A stretch of DNA of 12,825 bases from Candidatus Jordarchaeum madagascarense (GCA_019056875.1 DXJA01000439.1:1-12825), one strand, 5' to 3'. Numbered from the stretch's first letter, positions 1 to 5,718 are shown. Notes: a model not told the origin generated them from the letters alone. Numbers and translations are program-made.

Positions 1-21
1 TATTAAATAACTATTTTTAAT

Positions 22-36
22 ATTCAGTTGCTGAAT
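22..36. repeat. Small inverted repeat near the left edge
   Basis: ATTCAG and CTGAAT form a perfect 6-bp dyad around a TTG loop, just after a short T-run at 13-18. It could be the 3' end hairpin of a transcript entering from the left, but the upstream gene is outside the window. Dyads this short are common by chance in AT-rich DNA. Confidence 0.25.
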
Positions 37-133
37 TAACCAATTTTTCGACAAATATGATTGTATAATACATACCCCAAGCAATATTACAATAACACTA
101 AGATTCAAAACACTAAACCCGTTCTCTATACTG

Positions 134-145
134 TGATTCGAATCA
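134..145. promoter_or_regulatory. 12-bp perfect palindrome upstream of the GTPase gene
   Basis: TGATTCGAATCA is a perfect palindrome 20 bases upstream of the GTPase start codon. It could be an operator for a dimeric regulator. The core resembles a tRNA T-loop (TTCGAAT), but no tRNA can be folded around it. Any function is inference. Confidence 0.25.
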
Positions 146-165
146 AAACGAAAGAGGACTATGAT

Positions 166-651
166 ATGAAACATGAAAAAGTGGCCTTCATCGGCCTTCC
201 CACGGTAGGCAAAACCAGCATAATAACACTGCTAAGTGAAAACAAGACAGTCACCAACTATGATCCGACTATTGGAATTAACTTTGGTTTTGTGACTTTG
301 GGTGAATGTGAGGTTAGTCTTTTTGACATTGCTGGGCAGGATCGCTTTAAGTTTTTGTGGAATGGTTTTATGCGGGGTGCTAAAGTTATTTTTGTGGTAA
401 CTGATTCAACTCCTAAAAATGTTTTAAACACCCGTAGGATAATTGATGAGTTTGGGAATAAATCAAATTCTATGGTTTTGGCTATAGCTAATAAGCAGGA
501 TCTAGCTGGTGCTATGAAACCATCGCAAGTTGAGGATCTTTTGAATGTAAAAACCTATGGTATGGTTGCAATTAACCCAAGAAAACGCATTCTAATGTGC
601 CGTATAGTGAAAGAGGCTTTGGAAAAAATCATGATAGAAAATTCTAATTAA
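166..651 (+). CDS. Arf/Ras-superfamily small GTPase
   Basis: A 161-residue single-domain P-loop GTPase, presumably a cytosolic or membrane-peripheral switch protein. In order it has G1 GLPTVGKTS (10-18), the switch I threonine in PTIG (T35), G3 DIAGQ (54-58) with the catalytic Gln58, and G4 NKQD (109-112). The WDxxGQ-like G3 and NKQD G4 point to the Arf/Sar/Arl side of the superfamily. The usual G5 SAK is replaced by AINP (about 135-138), so G5 is degenerate. No signal peptide, transmembrane segment or C-terminal CaaX box is visible, nor an N-terminal myristoylation glycine. I chose ATG 166 because GAGG lies 8 bases upstream and residue 6 begins the first beta strand; the frame is open back to a TTG at 61, but that would add 35 unlikely residues. 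Partner and cellular role are unknown. Such proteins occur in Asgard archaea and scattered TACK archaea. Confidence 0.9.
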   Translation: MKHEKVAFIGLPTVGKTSIITLLSENKTVTNYDPTIGINFGFVTLGECEVSLFDIAGQDRFKFLWNGFMRGAKVIFVVTDSTPKNVLNTRRIIDEFGNKSNSMVLAIANKQDLAGAMKPSQVEDLLNVKTYGMVAINPRKRILMCRIVKEALEKIMIENSN

Positions 652-687
652 CTATAATATTGTCCTAATTTTGTATTTGGTGAAAAT

Positions 688-715
688 CTTTTTTAGAAAA
701 AGGGAAAGTTTTTTC
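688..715 (+). terminator. Possible T-rich terminator / alternating A-T hairpins after the GTPase gene
   Basis: CTTTTT (688-693) can pair with AAAAAG (697-702), while GAAAAA (696-701) can instead pair with TTTTTC (710-715), giving two mutually exclusive hairpins. The T6 runs on the coding strand would suit archaeal oligo-T termination of the GTPase transcript. A switch-like function is speculation. Confidence 0.35.
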
Positions 716-777
716 AGAGTGATAGGAGTATCTTTACTTGACCTTTGTAGTCTGAAACATCTAAGGGTTGCGTTTTT

Positions 778-1146
778 ATGTCTAGGGATCAAAGGAATGA
801 GGGCGGTTCATGGAAGGCTAGATCTCCCGCTATTGAAAAACAGATTAAGGATATCGCTTCGGACGAATCTTCTTTTATTAAGGTTTTAGGAGTTGTGCTG
901 GAAAAAGAACGAAACGTGGTGCTTATTGATGATGGAACTGGGAAGGCGAGAATTGTTGCTTTTGACGATTCGATTATAAGCAATGTTAAAGTTGGTGATA
1001 AGATAAGAGTGTTCGGAACTGTTTTAGTCGGAGAAGAAAGCGAAATACAGATTAATGCAAATATAATTCAAGATATGAATAAACTTAATATTGAATTACG
1101 CTCTGAAGTAGAGCGGTTAAAAAAGTCTATTGAAACTCGATCTTAG
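778..1146 (+). CDS. Small single-domain OB-fold nucleic-acid-binding protein
   Basis: 122 residues. Residues about 33-98 look like an OB-fold of the RPA/tRNA-anticodon/helicase type: a first strand FIKVLGVVL, a turn with DDGTGKARIVAF (residues 51-62), then VKVGDKIRVFGTV and a closing strand EIQINA. The DDGTG-x-(V/I)-x-x-F pattern is typical of RPA32/Stn1-like OB domains. The C-terminal segment (about 103-119) is a short charged amphipathic helix, perhaps a coiled coil. ATG 778 begins just before the polar N-terminus; the ribosome site upstream is weak. The gene lies 177 bases before PCNA and near primase and GINS genes, which suggests a role with single-stranded DNA at the replication fork, but RNA binding is equally possible from sequence alone. 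The TFS gene often found before PCNA in archaea is absent here. Confidence 0.8.
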   Translation: MSRDQRNEGGSWKARSPAIEKQIKDIASDESSFIKVLGVVLEKERNVVLIDDGTGKARIVAFDDSIISNVKVGDKIRVFGTVLVGEESEIQINANIIQDMNKLNIELRSEVERLKKSIETRS

Positions 1147-1236
1147 CTACTAATGTAGGGTGCTTATAAAGGAAGTCTTCATAGTTATTATAATAGTATT
1201 TGTGTTTCTGAGCATGTTTAGATTAGCTATATTTAC

Positions 1237-1277
1237 GTCAATTATTGAAAACGGAAGTCAATTAATTCAAGTCAATT
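1237..1277 (+). promoter_or_regulatory. Three direct GTCAATT repeats in the PCNA upstream region
   Basis: GTCAATT occurs at 1237-1243, 1257-1263 and 1271-1277; the last two are extended to AAGTCAATT and lie 14 bases apart. A TATA-like TATATTTA lies just upstream at 1228-1235, so the repeats would sit around or after a start site it directed, a usual place for archaeal repressor binding. Regulation of PCNA through these boxes is inference. Confidence 0.4.
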
Positions 1278-1323
1278 CATTTGTGTGAATCTTGATTAGA
1301 AATCTAAGAAAAAGGTGGTGTAT

Positions 1324-2079
1324 ATGTCGTTTAAATTCGCCTTTACAGATGCGAAACTTTGGAAAAATATTGTTGATGCTTTATCCGGCTTGGTTGACGA
1401 GGTTGTCTTTATTGCGGATGAAAACTCCTTGCATGCAAGGGCGATGGATCCTAGCCATGTTGCTATGGTTGATTTTGAGTTGCCCAAAATGGCTTTCACC
1501 GAATACAACTGCAGTGGCGAAGTTAGACTTGGTATAAACCTTGAAGACATGTCTAGAATAATGCGGAGAGCTGGTGGAGGAGATGAACTAGAATTGTCAC
1601 TTGACCCCGAGAAAAATAAGCTCAATGTCACTTTTAAGGGTGCATCTATACGCACCTTTCATATTGGTTTACTTGATTTGTCACATGAGGAAACTCCGGT
1701 CCCCTCCATTAAATTTAATACCGAAGTTAAAATGACTGCGGATGCTTTAAAAGAAGCACTAAAGGATGCTGAAGTGGTAAGTGATCATGTAACAGTAGAG
1801 GCTTCTCTTGACGAGTTGGAAATTAGCGCTGCCGGAGATACTGGTGGAGTTGAAGTAAAATTAGAAAAGTCCAGCGATGCTCTTCTAGAGTTGAATGTTA
1901 CGGAAAAATCCAACGCAATGTACGCTCTTAGCTATCTCATGGACATGATGAAAGCAGCGGCTGCAAGTGATACCGTTACAGTCCAATTCTCAACAAGTAT
2001 GCCAATAAAACTCGAATTCAATATTATTGGCGGTGGACGATTAACATATTGGCTAGCCCCAAGAATCGAGGCAGAATAA
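1324..2079 (+). CDS. pcn: DNA polymerase sliding clamp PCNA
   Basis: A 251-residue protein, the normal length of archaeal PCNA (about 245-250). It forms a ring around DNA that tethers polymerase, Fen1, ligase and RNase H through their PIP motifs. The N-terminal fold contains the conserved ARAMDPSHVAMVDFELP stretch (about 38-54). The interdomain connecting loop that binds PIP boxes is near residues 117-130 (the HEETPVPSIKF area). The C-terminus has the family signature LEFNIIGGGRLTYWLAPRIE (about 229-248). ATG 1324 is preferred because AGGTGG sits about 6 bases before it; the frame also offers GTG codons at 1315 and 1318, but these are part of that ribosome site. Only one PCNA gene is visible here, so a homotrimer is likely but not proven. 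Confidence 0.98.
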   Translation: MSFKFAFTDAKLWKNIVDALSGLVDEVVFIADENSLHARAMDPSHVAMVDFELPKMAFTEYNCSGEVRLGINLEDMSRIMRRAGGGDELELSLDPEKNKLNVTFKGASIRTFHIGLLDLSHEETPVPSIKFNTEVKMTADALKEALKDAEVVSDHVTVEASLDELEISAAGDTGGVEVKLEKSSDALLELNVTEKSNAMYALSYLMDMMKAAAASDTVTVQFSTSMPIKLEFNIIGGGRLTYWLAPRIEAE

Positions 2080-2130
2080 ATTAGTAAAATCATACTACTG
2101 TAAAACATTGAAAGCGTCCTTATACCTCAA

Positions 2131-2156
2131 AAAGCGTAGATTGCTTTTTACGCTTT
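2131..2156 (+). terminator. Hairpin downstream of pcn, possible terminator
   Basis: AAAGCGTA (2131-2138) and TACGCTTT (2149-2156) form a perfect 8-bp stem around a 10-base loop with a T5 run (2145-2149). A partial direct copy, AAAGCGTC, lies at 2111-2118. It begins 51 bases after the PCNA stop and could be a transcript end or an RNA processing site. Confidence 0.4.
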
Positions 2157-2219
2157 CTAACTTGAAAAATTAGTTACTCCTTACAGATCTCCAAAATTTT
2201 TTAAAACTTTATTTAAGAG

Positions 2220-2236
2220 TCTCCTTATGAAGGAGA
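2220..2236. promoter_or_regulatory. Dyad TCTCCTT-ATG-AAGGAGA in the priL leader
   Basis: A perfect 7-bp inverted repeat with a 3-base spacer, 57 bases upstream of the priL start. AT-rich TATA-like stretches lie on both sides (about 2200-2215 and 2240-2252). It may be an operator or a leader hairpin. Its right arm is purine-rich like a ribosome site but leads only to the 4-codon frame starting at 2227. Confidence 0.3.
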
Positions 2237-2292
2237 ATTAAAAATATAAATCAAGTTTTGCCTATTAACCAAAGTAGGTAGGATTCTACGAA

Positions 2293-3327
2293 ATGGTGTT
2301 TATGTATTCTAAAGTCGATTTGGCCAAGTATCCCTTCACAAAAGAAGCGCAGAAATATATTGAAAGTCTTAGTTTGGATATTGATGATTTGATTTCTACA
2401 GAGTATTCTCCTGTTCTTAGAAGAGGTGTGGAACGTATCATAGAGGCATTAGAGAGTGGTTATGTTTCTTACAGAGGTAACGCCTTTGTAGAACTACTTT
2501 CTTTTCCGATTGCTCGACTATTTGTTGAATCATTGGGGGATGAATATCTAAGAAGAAGATATGCGGTTGCAGAGTCTAAACGTGCAGATAAACTTTTAGC
2601 AAAAGAAGAAGATGCCAAGCTGATTAACATTGTAAGAGAAACATTTGGATGGGATATTAAAAAGGCATTGCAAAGAGCTGGAGGGCGATTTTACGAGTAT
2701 AAGCTAAGGGTTACTAATTATTTGACCTTTGCCCCCTACTTTCAGGATAGATACTGGAAACTAGTTAACAGGGTTTTAGATGAGGGTTATGTGTATCTTA
2801 GGAAAATGGATGTCGCCAGATTAGTATCTGAAGCAGTAAAGTGGCGGCTTATGGAAAAGAAAGGGAAACCTCCTGATTTACCCCCCGAGATGAAAGAGAT
2901 GGTTAATACAATACGAATTAAATTAGAAGATCAGAAAATAGATAGAGGCATTGATGAAGGTATTAGCGAGGTTTCCAGAGAGTCTTTTCCCCCCTGCATA
3001 TCGAAAATGTTATCAGAAATTCTTGCGGGTAGAAATATATCACATCACGCAAGATTTGCTCTTACCTCTTTTCTCATAAATGTAGGGTTGTCTGTTGATG
3101 AGGTGATACAAATATTTAGTAATGTTCCTGATTTTGATGAAAACCTAACGAGATATCAGGTAGAACATATAGCGGGAATCACCGGCGGTGGGACAAAGTA
3201 CACTCCTCCTGCGTGTAATACTCTTAGAACATATGGTCTTTGTGAAAAGAATGAATTGTGTGAAAGTATAAATCACCCGCTCAGTTATTATCGTAACAGT
3301 CTTCGAATTAGGCAGAAGGATGAATAA
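2293..3327 (+). CDS. priL: DNA primase large (regulatory) subunit PriL
   Basis: 344 residues, typical of archaeal PriL, the non-catalytic partner that binds PriS, helps start primer synthesis and sets primer length. The N-terminal two thirds are helical. The C-terminal domain (from about residue 230) carries four cysteines, C235 (FPPCIS), C308 (PPACNT), C317 (YGLCE) and C323 (ELCES), in the spacing expected for the conserved 4Fe-4S cluster of the primase large subunit. The conserved HHARFALTSFLINVG motif is at 251-265. ATG 2293 follows a GGTAGGA site by 9 bases; an in-frame ATG at 2302 is an alternative and would remove only three residues. priS follows after 79 bases, so both primase subunits are probably expressed together. 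Confidence 0.96.
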   Translation: MVFMYSKVDLAKYPFTKEAQKYIESLSLDIDDLISTEYSPVLRRGVERIIEALESGYVSYRGNAFVELLSFPIARLFVESLGDEYLRRRYAVAESKRADKLLAKEEDAKLINIVRETFGWDIKKALQRAGGRFYEYKLRVTNYLTFAPYFQDRYWKLVNRVLDEGYVYLRKMDVARLVSEAVKWRLMEKKGKPPDLPPEMKEMVNTIRIKLEDQKIDRGIDEGISEVSRESFPPCISKMLSEILAGRNISHHARFALTSFLINVGLSVDEVIQIFSNVPDFDENLTRYQVEHIAGITGGGTKYTPPACNTLRTYGLCEKNELCESINHPLSYYRNSLRIRQKDE

Positions 3328-3406
3328 TAAAACCAATAATTGAGATGAGATGCAGGTGCTTGAAAATTATTATCCTTAAGGTATTGATTTTGTAGGAAGG
3401 TGCAAG

Positions 3407-4642
3407 ATGGATACTAGTAATTTTTTAACGAGTTTATTCGGTAATTACTATAATCATAGTTTTGTTAAAATAAAGCCCCCTTCTAATATGTCTAGTAGGG
3501 AATTCGGTTTTATGTTTTTTAGGCACGGGGCAGTTATTAGACACTTGGGTTTTGAAAATGATGATCAGCTAAGAACATTTCTCATTCGAGAGGTTCCCTC
3601 AGACGTATTTTATTCGGCGGCCTATTATAATCAACCAAGTATGCCAAAAATGCCGATGAAGGGTTGGGAAGGATGCGACTTAATATTTGATATAGATGCA
3701 GATCACATTGAAACAAGTTGTAAAGATAAACATGATAGATGGAAGTGCCAAGTATGCGGGGAGTTCGGTAAAGGGGGTAAACCAGAAAATTGCCCTAAAT
3801 GCGGAAAATCCAAATTCGAGGAGGTAAACTGGCTCTGCGATATTTGCCTGGAAGCTGCTAAACTTGAAGCCATTAAACTTGTTGAAGATTTTCTATTCCC
3901 TGATTTTGGTATACATAAGAAAGAAATCACTGTCTGTTTTTCAGGGCATAGAGGATATCACATACATGTTGAATCGGATATTGTAAAGGAAATTAACTCT
4001 CAAGCAAGGCGGGAAATTATCGATTATATTAAAGGTAACGGTATAAATCCCGAATTTCATGGACTCCAAGAGGTTGGACGTGAGCGACTCATTATCGGGC
4101 CCGCCACTGATGGCAAGGGGTGGAGTGGGCGGATCGCAAGATATGTTATTAAATTTATTTCCGAGTTAGACGAAAATCAAGTTCAGAGAGAAGACAAGTC
4201 CTTAAGGAAAAAATTGCTAACACTTGTAAAAGAAAAGCAAAAAGTAGTAACTAATTTGAGTCGACACCCCCCGCTTTGGGATACAATGAGGAATATTGAT
4301 ATAAACCTTTGGCACCTTATCGCTGAGCGTGCCATAAATATGGCTAAGGGAGAGATTGACGAACCAGTTACTTCTGATATTCGTAGACTAATACGCCTTC
4401 CAACTTCTCTAAATGGAAAAACTGGATTTGAAGTAAAACCTTTAAAATTGAATGAACTAGCAGAATTTGACCCTTTTAGTGAATCCCAAGTTTTCCAAGG
4501 CCAATTAACAATACATATCATTGATGTACCTACTTTTAGAATAGGTGAAGAAATTTTTGGGCCATACACAGATGAAAAAGTTGAACTTCCCTTAGCTGCG
4601 GCTGTGTTTCTCCTCTGTAAAGGGGTTGCTAAAATGGTCTAA
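3407..4642 (+). CDS. priS: DNA primase catalytic subunit PriS
   Basis: 411 residues; synthesises primers for replication together with PriL. The metal-binding aspartates are D95 and D97 in FDIDAD, with D318 in DEPVTSD as the likely third. The nucleotide-binding motif SGHRGYHIHV spans 179-188. Between the first two motifs is a cysteine-rich block: C105, H109, C114-x2-C117, C129-x2-C132 and C144-x2-C147. This looks like the usual zinc knuckle with an extra CxxC/CxxC zinc-ribbon inserted. Near residues 331-340 the motif RLPxSLHGKTG reads RLPTSLNGKTG, so the usual triphosphate-contacting His is Asn336, followed by the conserved Lys338. The start ATG has a strong GGAAGGTG site 4 bases upstream. 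gins51 follows 23 bases after the stop and is probably co-transcribed. Confidence 0.97.
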   Translation: MDTSNFLTSLFGNYYNHSFVKIKPPSNMSSREFGFMFFRHGAVIRHLGFENDDQLRTFLIREVPSDVFYSAAYYNQPSMPKMPMKGWEGCDLIFDIDADHIETSCKDKHDRWKCQVCGEFGKGGKPENCPKCGKSKFEEVNWLCDICLEAAKLEAIKLVEDFLFPDFGIHKKEITVCFSGHRGYHIHVESDIVKEINSQARREIIDYIKGNGINPEFHGLQEVGRERLIIGPATDGKGWSGRIARYVIKFISELDENQVQREDKSLRKKLLTLVKEKQKVVTNLSRHPPLWDTMRNIDINLWHLIAERAINMAKGEIDEPVTSDIRRLIRLPTSLNGKTGFEVKPLKLNELAEFDPFSESQVFQGQLTIHIIDVPTFRIGEEIFGPYTDEKVELPLAAAVFLLCKGVAKMV

Positions 4643-4665
4643 ACTTGTTGAGGTGTGTTTAATTA

Positions 4666-5196
4666 ATGTATGAAAAAATTTATAGTGCTTGGGAAAAGGA
4701 GCAAAAAGACGAGATTCTGCAGAGACTTGAAGAAAACTTTTATATTGAAGCTAAAAAATTTTTGGAAAATCTTGTAATAGATGAAAACGAATCAGAAACC
4801 GTTCTAGTTAAACTTGTTAAAAAAGAGCATCATAATGTTTCTTTTATGCTTAATGATTTAATGAATATCCGACTTGATAAAATTCTTAGAAGTATTCGTA
4901 TTGGAAAAGAACCAAGTAGAGACAAATTAACACAGGAGGAAAAAATATTATATGACAGATTTAAAAATGACTTGCTACATCTTTTCGGTGAAAAACCTCT
5001 CTCTCCAGAACTTAAAGAAATTGAAGAAAAAGAGGAGCCATTCATTCTCATTCGATTTTTAAAACATCTTCCTGCTATAGTTGGAAGTGATATGAAAATT
5101 TACGGGCCTTTTGAGGTCGAGGATATTGCTACCCTTCCCAAAGAAAACGCTAAGGCATTAATACTAAGAAACGCTGCAAAGCTGGTCTCTTTTTAA
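4666..5196 (+). CDS. gins51: GINS complex subunit, Gins51 (Gins15/Sld5-Psf1) type
   Basis: 176 residues. GINS joins MCM helicase and the Cdc45/RecJ-like protein into the archaeal CMG replicative helicase. The order is a helical A domain (residues about 1-106, with the arginine-rich LMNIRLDKILRSIR stretch), an acidic linker (112-124), then a small beta-rich B domain (125-176) containing ILIRFLKHLPAIVG, KIYGPF and EDIATLPKENA. This A-then-B order and the C-terminal motif identify the Gins51 class and not Gins23. GAGGTGTG (4650-4657) lies 8 bases before the ATG. The short gap after priS matches the frequent primase-GINS pairing in archaea. Confidence 0.92.
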   Translation: MYEKIYSAWEKEQKDEILQRLEENFYIEAKKFLENLVIDENESETVLVKLVKKEHHNVSFMLNDLMNIRLDKILRSIRIGKEPSRDKLTQEEKILYDRFKNDLLHLFGEKPLSPELKEIEEKEEPFILIRFLKHLPAIVGSDMKIYGPFEVEDIATLPKENAKALILRNAAKLVSF

Positions 5197-5236
5197 AACC
5201 ATTTTTCTAAAAAACCTTTTTATAAACTCATTAACT

Positions 5237-5254
5237 TTCAAATATTAATTTGAA
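5237..5254 (+). terminator. Hairpin downstream of gins51
   Basis: TTCAAAT (5237-5243) and ATTTGAA (5248-5254) pair perfectly around an ATTA loop, 40 bases after the gins51 stop and after T-runs at 5202-5206 and 5216-5220. It probably marks the end of the primase/GINS transcript. Its core ATATTAAT is identical to the loop region of the hairpin in the eL42 insert 300 bases further on. Confidence 0.4.
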
Positions 5255-5292
5255 CTGAGCTAAATACATTTTCTAAATTTATGTTAGATAAT

Positions 5293-5306
5293 CGAAAGAT
5301 ATAAAA
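5293..5306 (+). promoter_or_regulatory. Candidate BRE/TATA promoter for the eL42-eS27-aIF2-alpha operon
   Basis: CGAAAGATATAAAA fits an archaeal BRE (purine-rich CGAAA) plus TATA box. It would start transcription near 5327, leaving a leader of about 65 bases before the eL42 ATG. The 197-base gap before eL42 supports a separate promoter here. Confidence 0.5.
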
Positions 5307-5393
5307 CAAGTCGTGAATATTGCTCAAATTACACAAATGATCACAATCATAAATATTATATTCAATTAATAGAATTTAGAAGGGTGTATACTC

Positions 5394-5702
5394 ATGCGAT
5401 ATCCTAAAGAAAAACGTACATACTGCCCAAGATGCAGAAATTACACTGAACACTCTGTTTCTTTATATAAGAAAGGAAAGGATAAAACTACGATGGCGGG
5501 CGCTCGGCGCTACCAACGAAAGAAGAAGGGTTATGGTAGTCAGCCTAAACACCTCTACATATTAATGTAGAGACGGGGTAAACCAATACAGAAAAAATTC
5601 TCAAAGACTACCAAAAAGTTCTCCCTTAAACTAAAATGCAAAGATTGCGGTTATATTATCCAAAAGAAGGGAATGCGTCTCAAAAAATTGGAAATAGAAT
5701 AG
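5394..5702 (+). CDS. rpl44e: Large-subunit ribosomal protein eL42 (L44e), reading frame interrupted by a 33-base insert with a stop
   Basis: A zinc-binding protein of the 50S subunit whose extended loop reaches the E site. The ATG at 5394 follows AAGGGTG by 7 bases. The first part reads RTYCPRCRNYTEHSVSLYKK and continues to GYGSQPK (codons 1-52). Then come 11 extra codons including a TAG at 5568-5570. Family sequence resumes as PIQKKFSKTTKK and runs through CKDCGY to KKLEIE, stopping at 5700-5702. Without the insert the protein is 91 residues, normal for the family, with zinc cysteines C11, C14, C71 and C74. The downstream half shows no decay, and eS27 and aIF2-alpha follow with normal spacing, so a functional gene with a removable or bypassed insert is more likely than a pseudogene. 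Read literally, the first frame ends after 58 residues. The alternatives are splicing, ribosome bypass, TAG recoding or true disruption. Confidence 0.93.
5550..5582 (+). other. 33-base in-frame insert with hairpin and TAG inside the eL42 gene (possible mini-intron or bypass element)
   Basis: The insert lies between the codons for Lys52 and Pro53 of eL42. CTCTACAT (5553-5560) and ATGTAGAG (5565-5572) form a perfect 8-bp stem around ATTA, and the stop TAG (5568-5570) lies in the 3' arm. The sequence TAAAC occurs at both edges (5546-5550 and 5579-5583), so the exact boundaries can slide by up to 5 bases with the same product. Host sequences TGGTAGTC (5534-5541) and GACTACCA (5606-5613) are perfectly complementary and could close an outer helix around it. 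I could not build a strict bulge-helix-bulge with two 3-base bulges and a clean 4-bp central helix. The best attempt, CACA... with GGGT, has an A-G mismatch and no adjoining outer helix. Confidence 0.8.
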
Positions 5703-5718
5703 GAGAGTGTTTAGCATC

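Noticed and set aside
100..165. tRNA gene suggested by the TTCGAAT core
   Set aside because: The base before the loop and the flanking arms do not form a T-stem, and no acceptor, D or anticodon arms are found upstream.
671..889. A possible 72-residue gene between the GTPase and OB-fold genes
   Set aside because: It begins in the T-rich gap, overlaps the OB-fold gene in another frame, and has no recognisable family pattern or ribosome site.
5550..5582. Simple sequencing error or frameshift as the cause of the eL42 stop
   Set aside because: The interruption is a whole 33-base in-frame block with its own perfect hairpin and flanking TAAAC repeats, not a single-base change. Misassembly is still worth excluding with reads.
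5534..5590. Canonical bulge-helix-bulge intron motif in eL42
   Set aside because: No register gave two 3-base bulges around a perfect 4-bp helix with the cuts 33 bases apart. The intron idea is kept only as one hypothesis with a relaxed motif.
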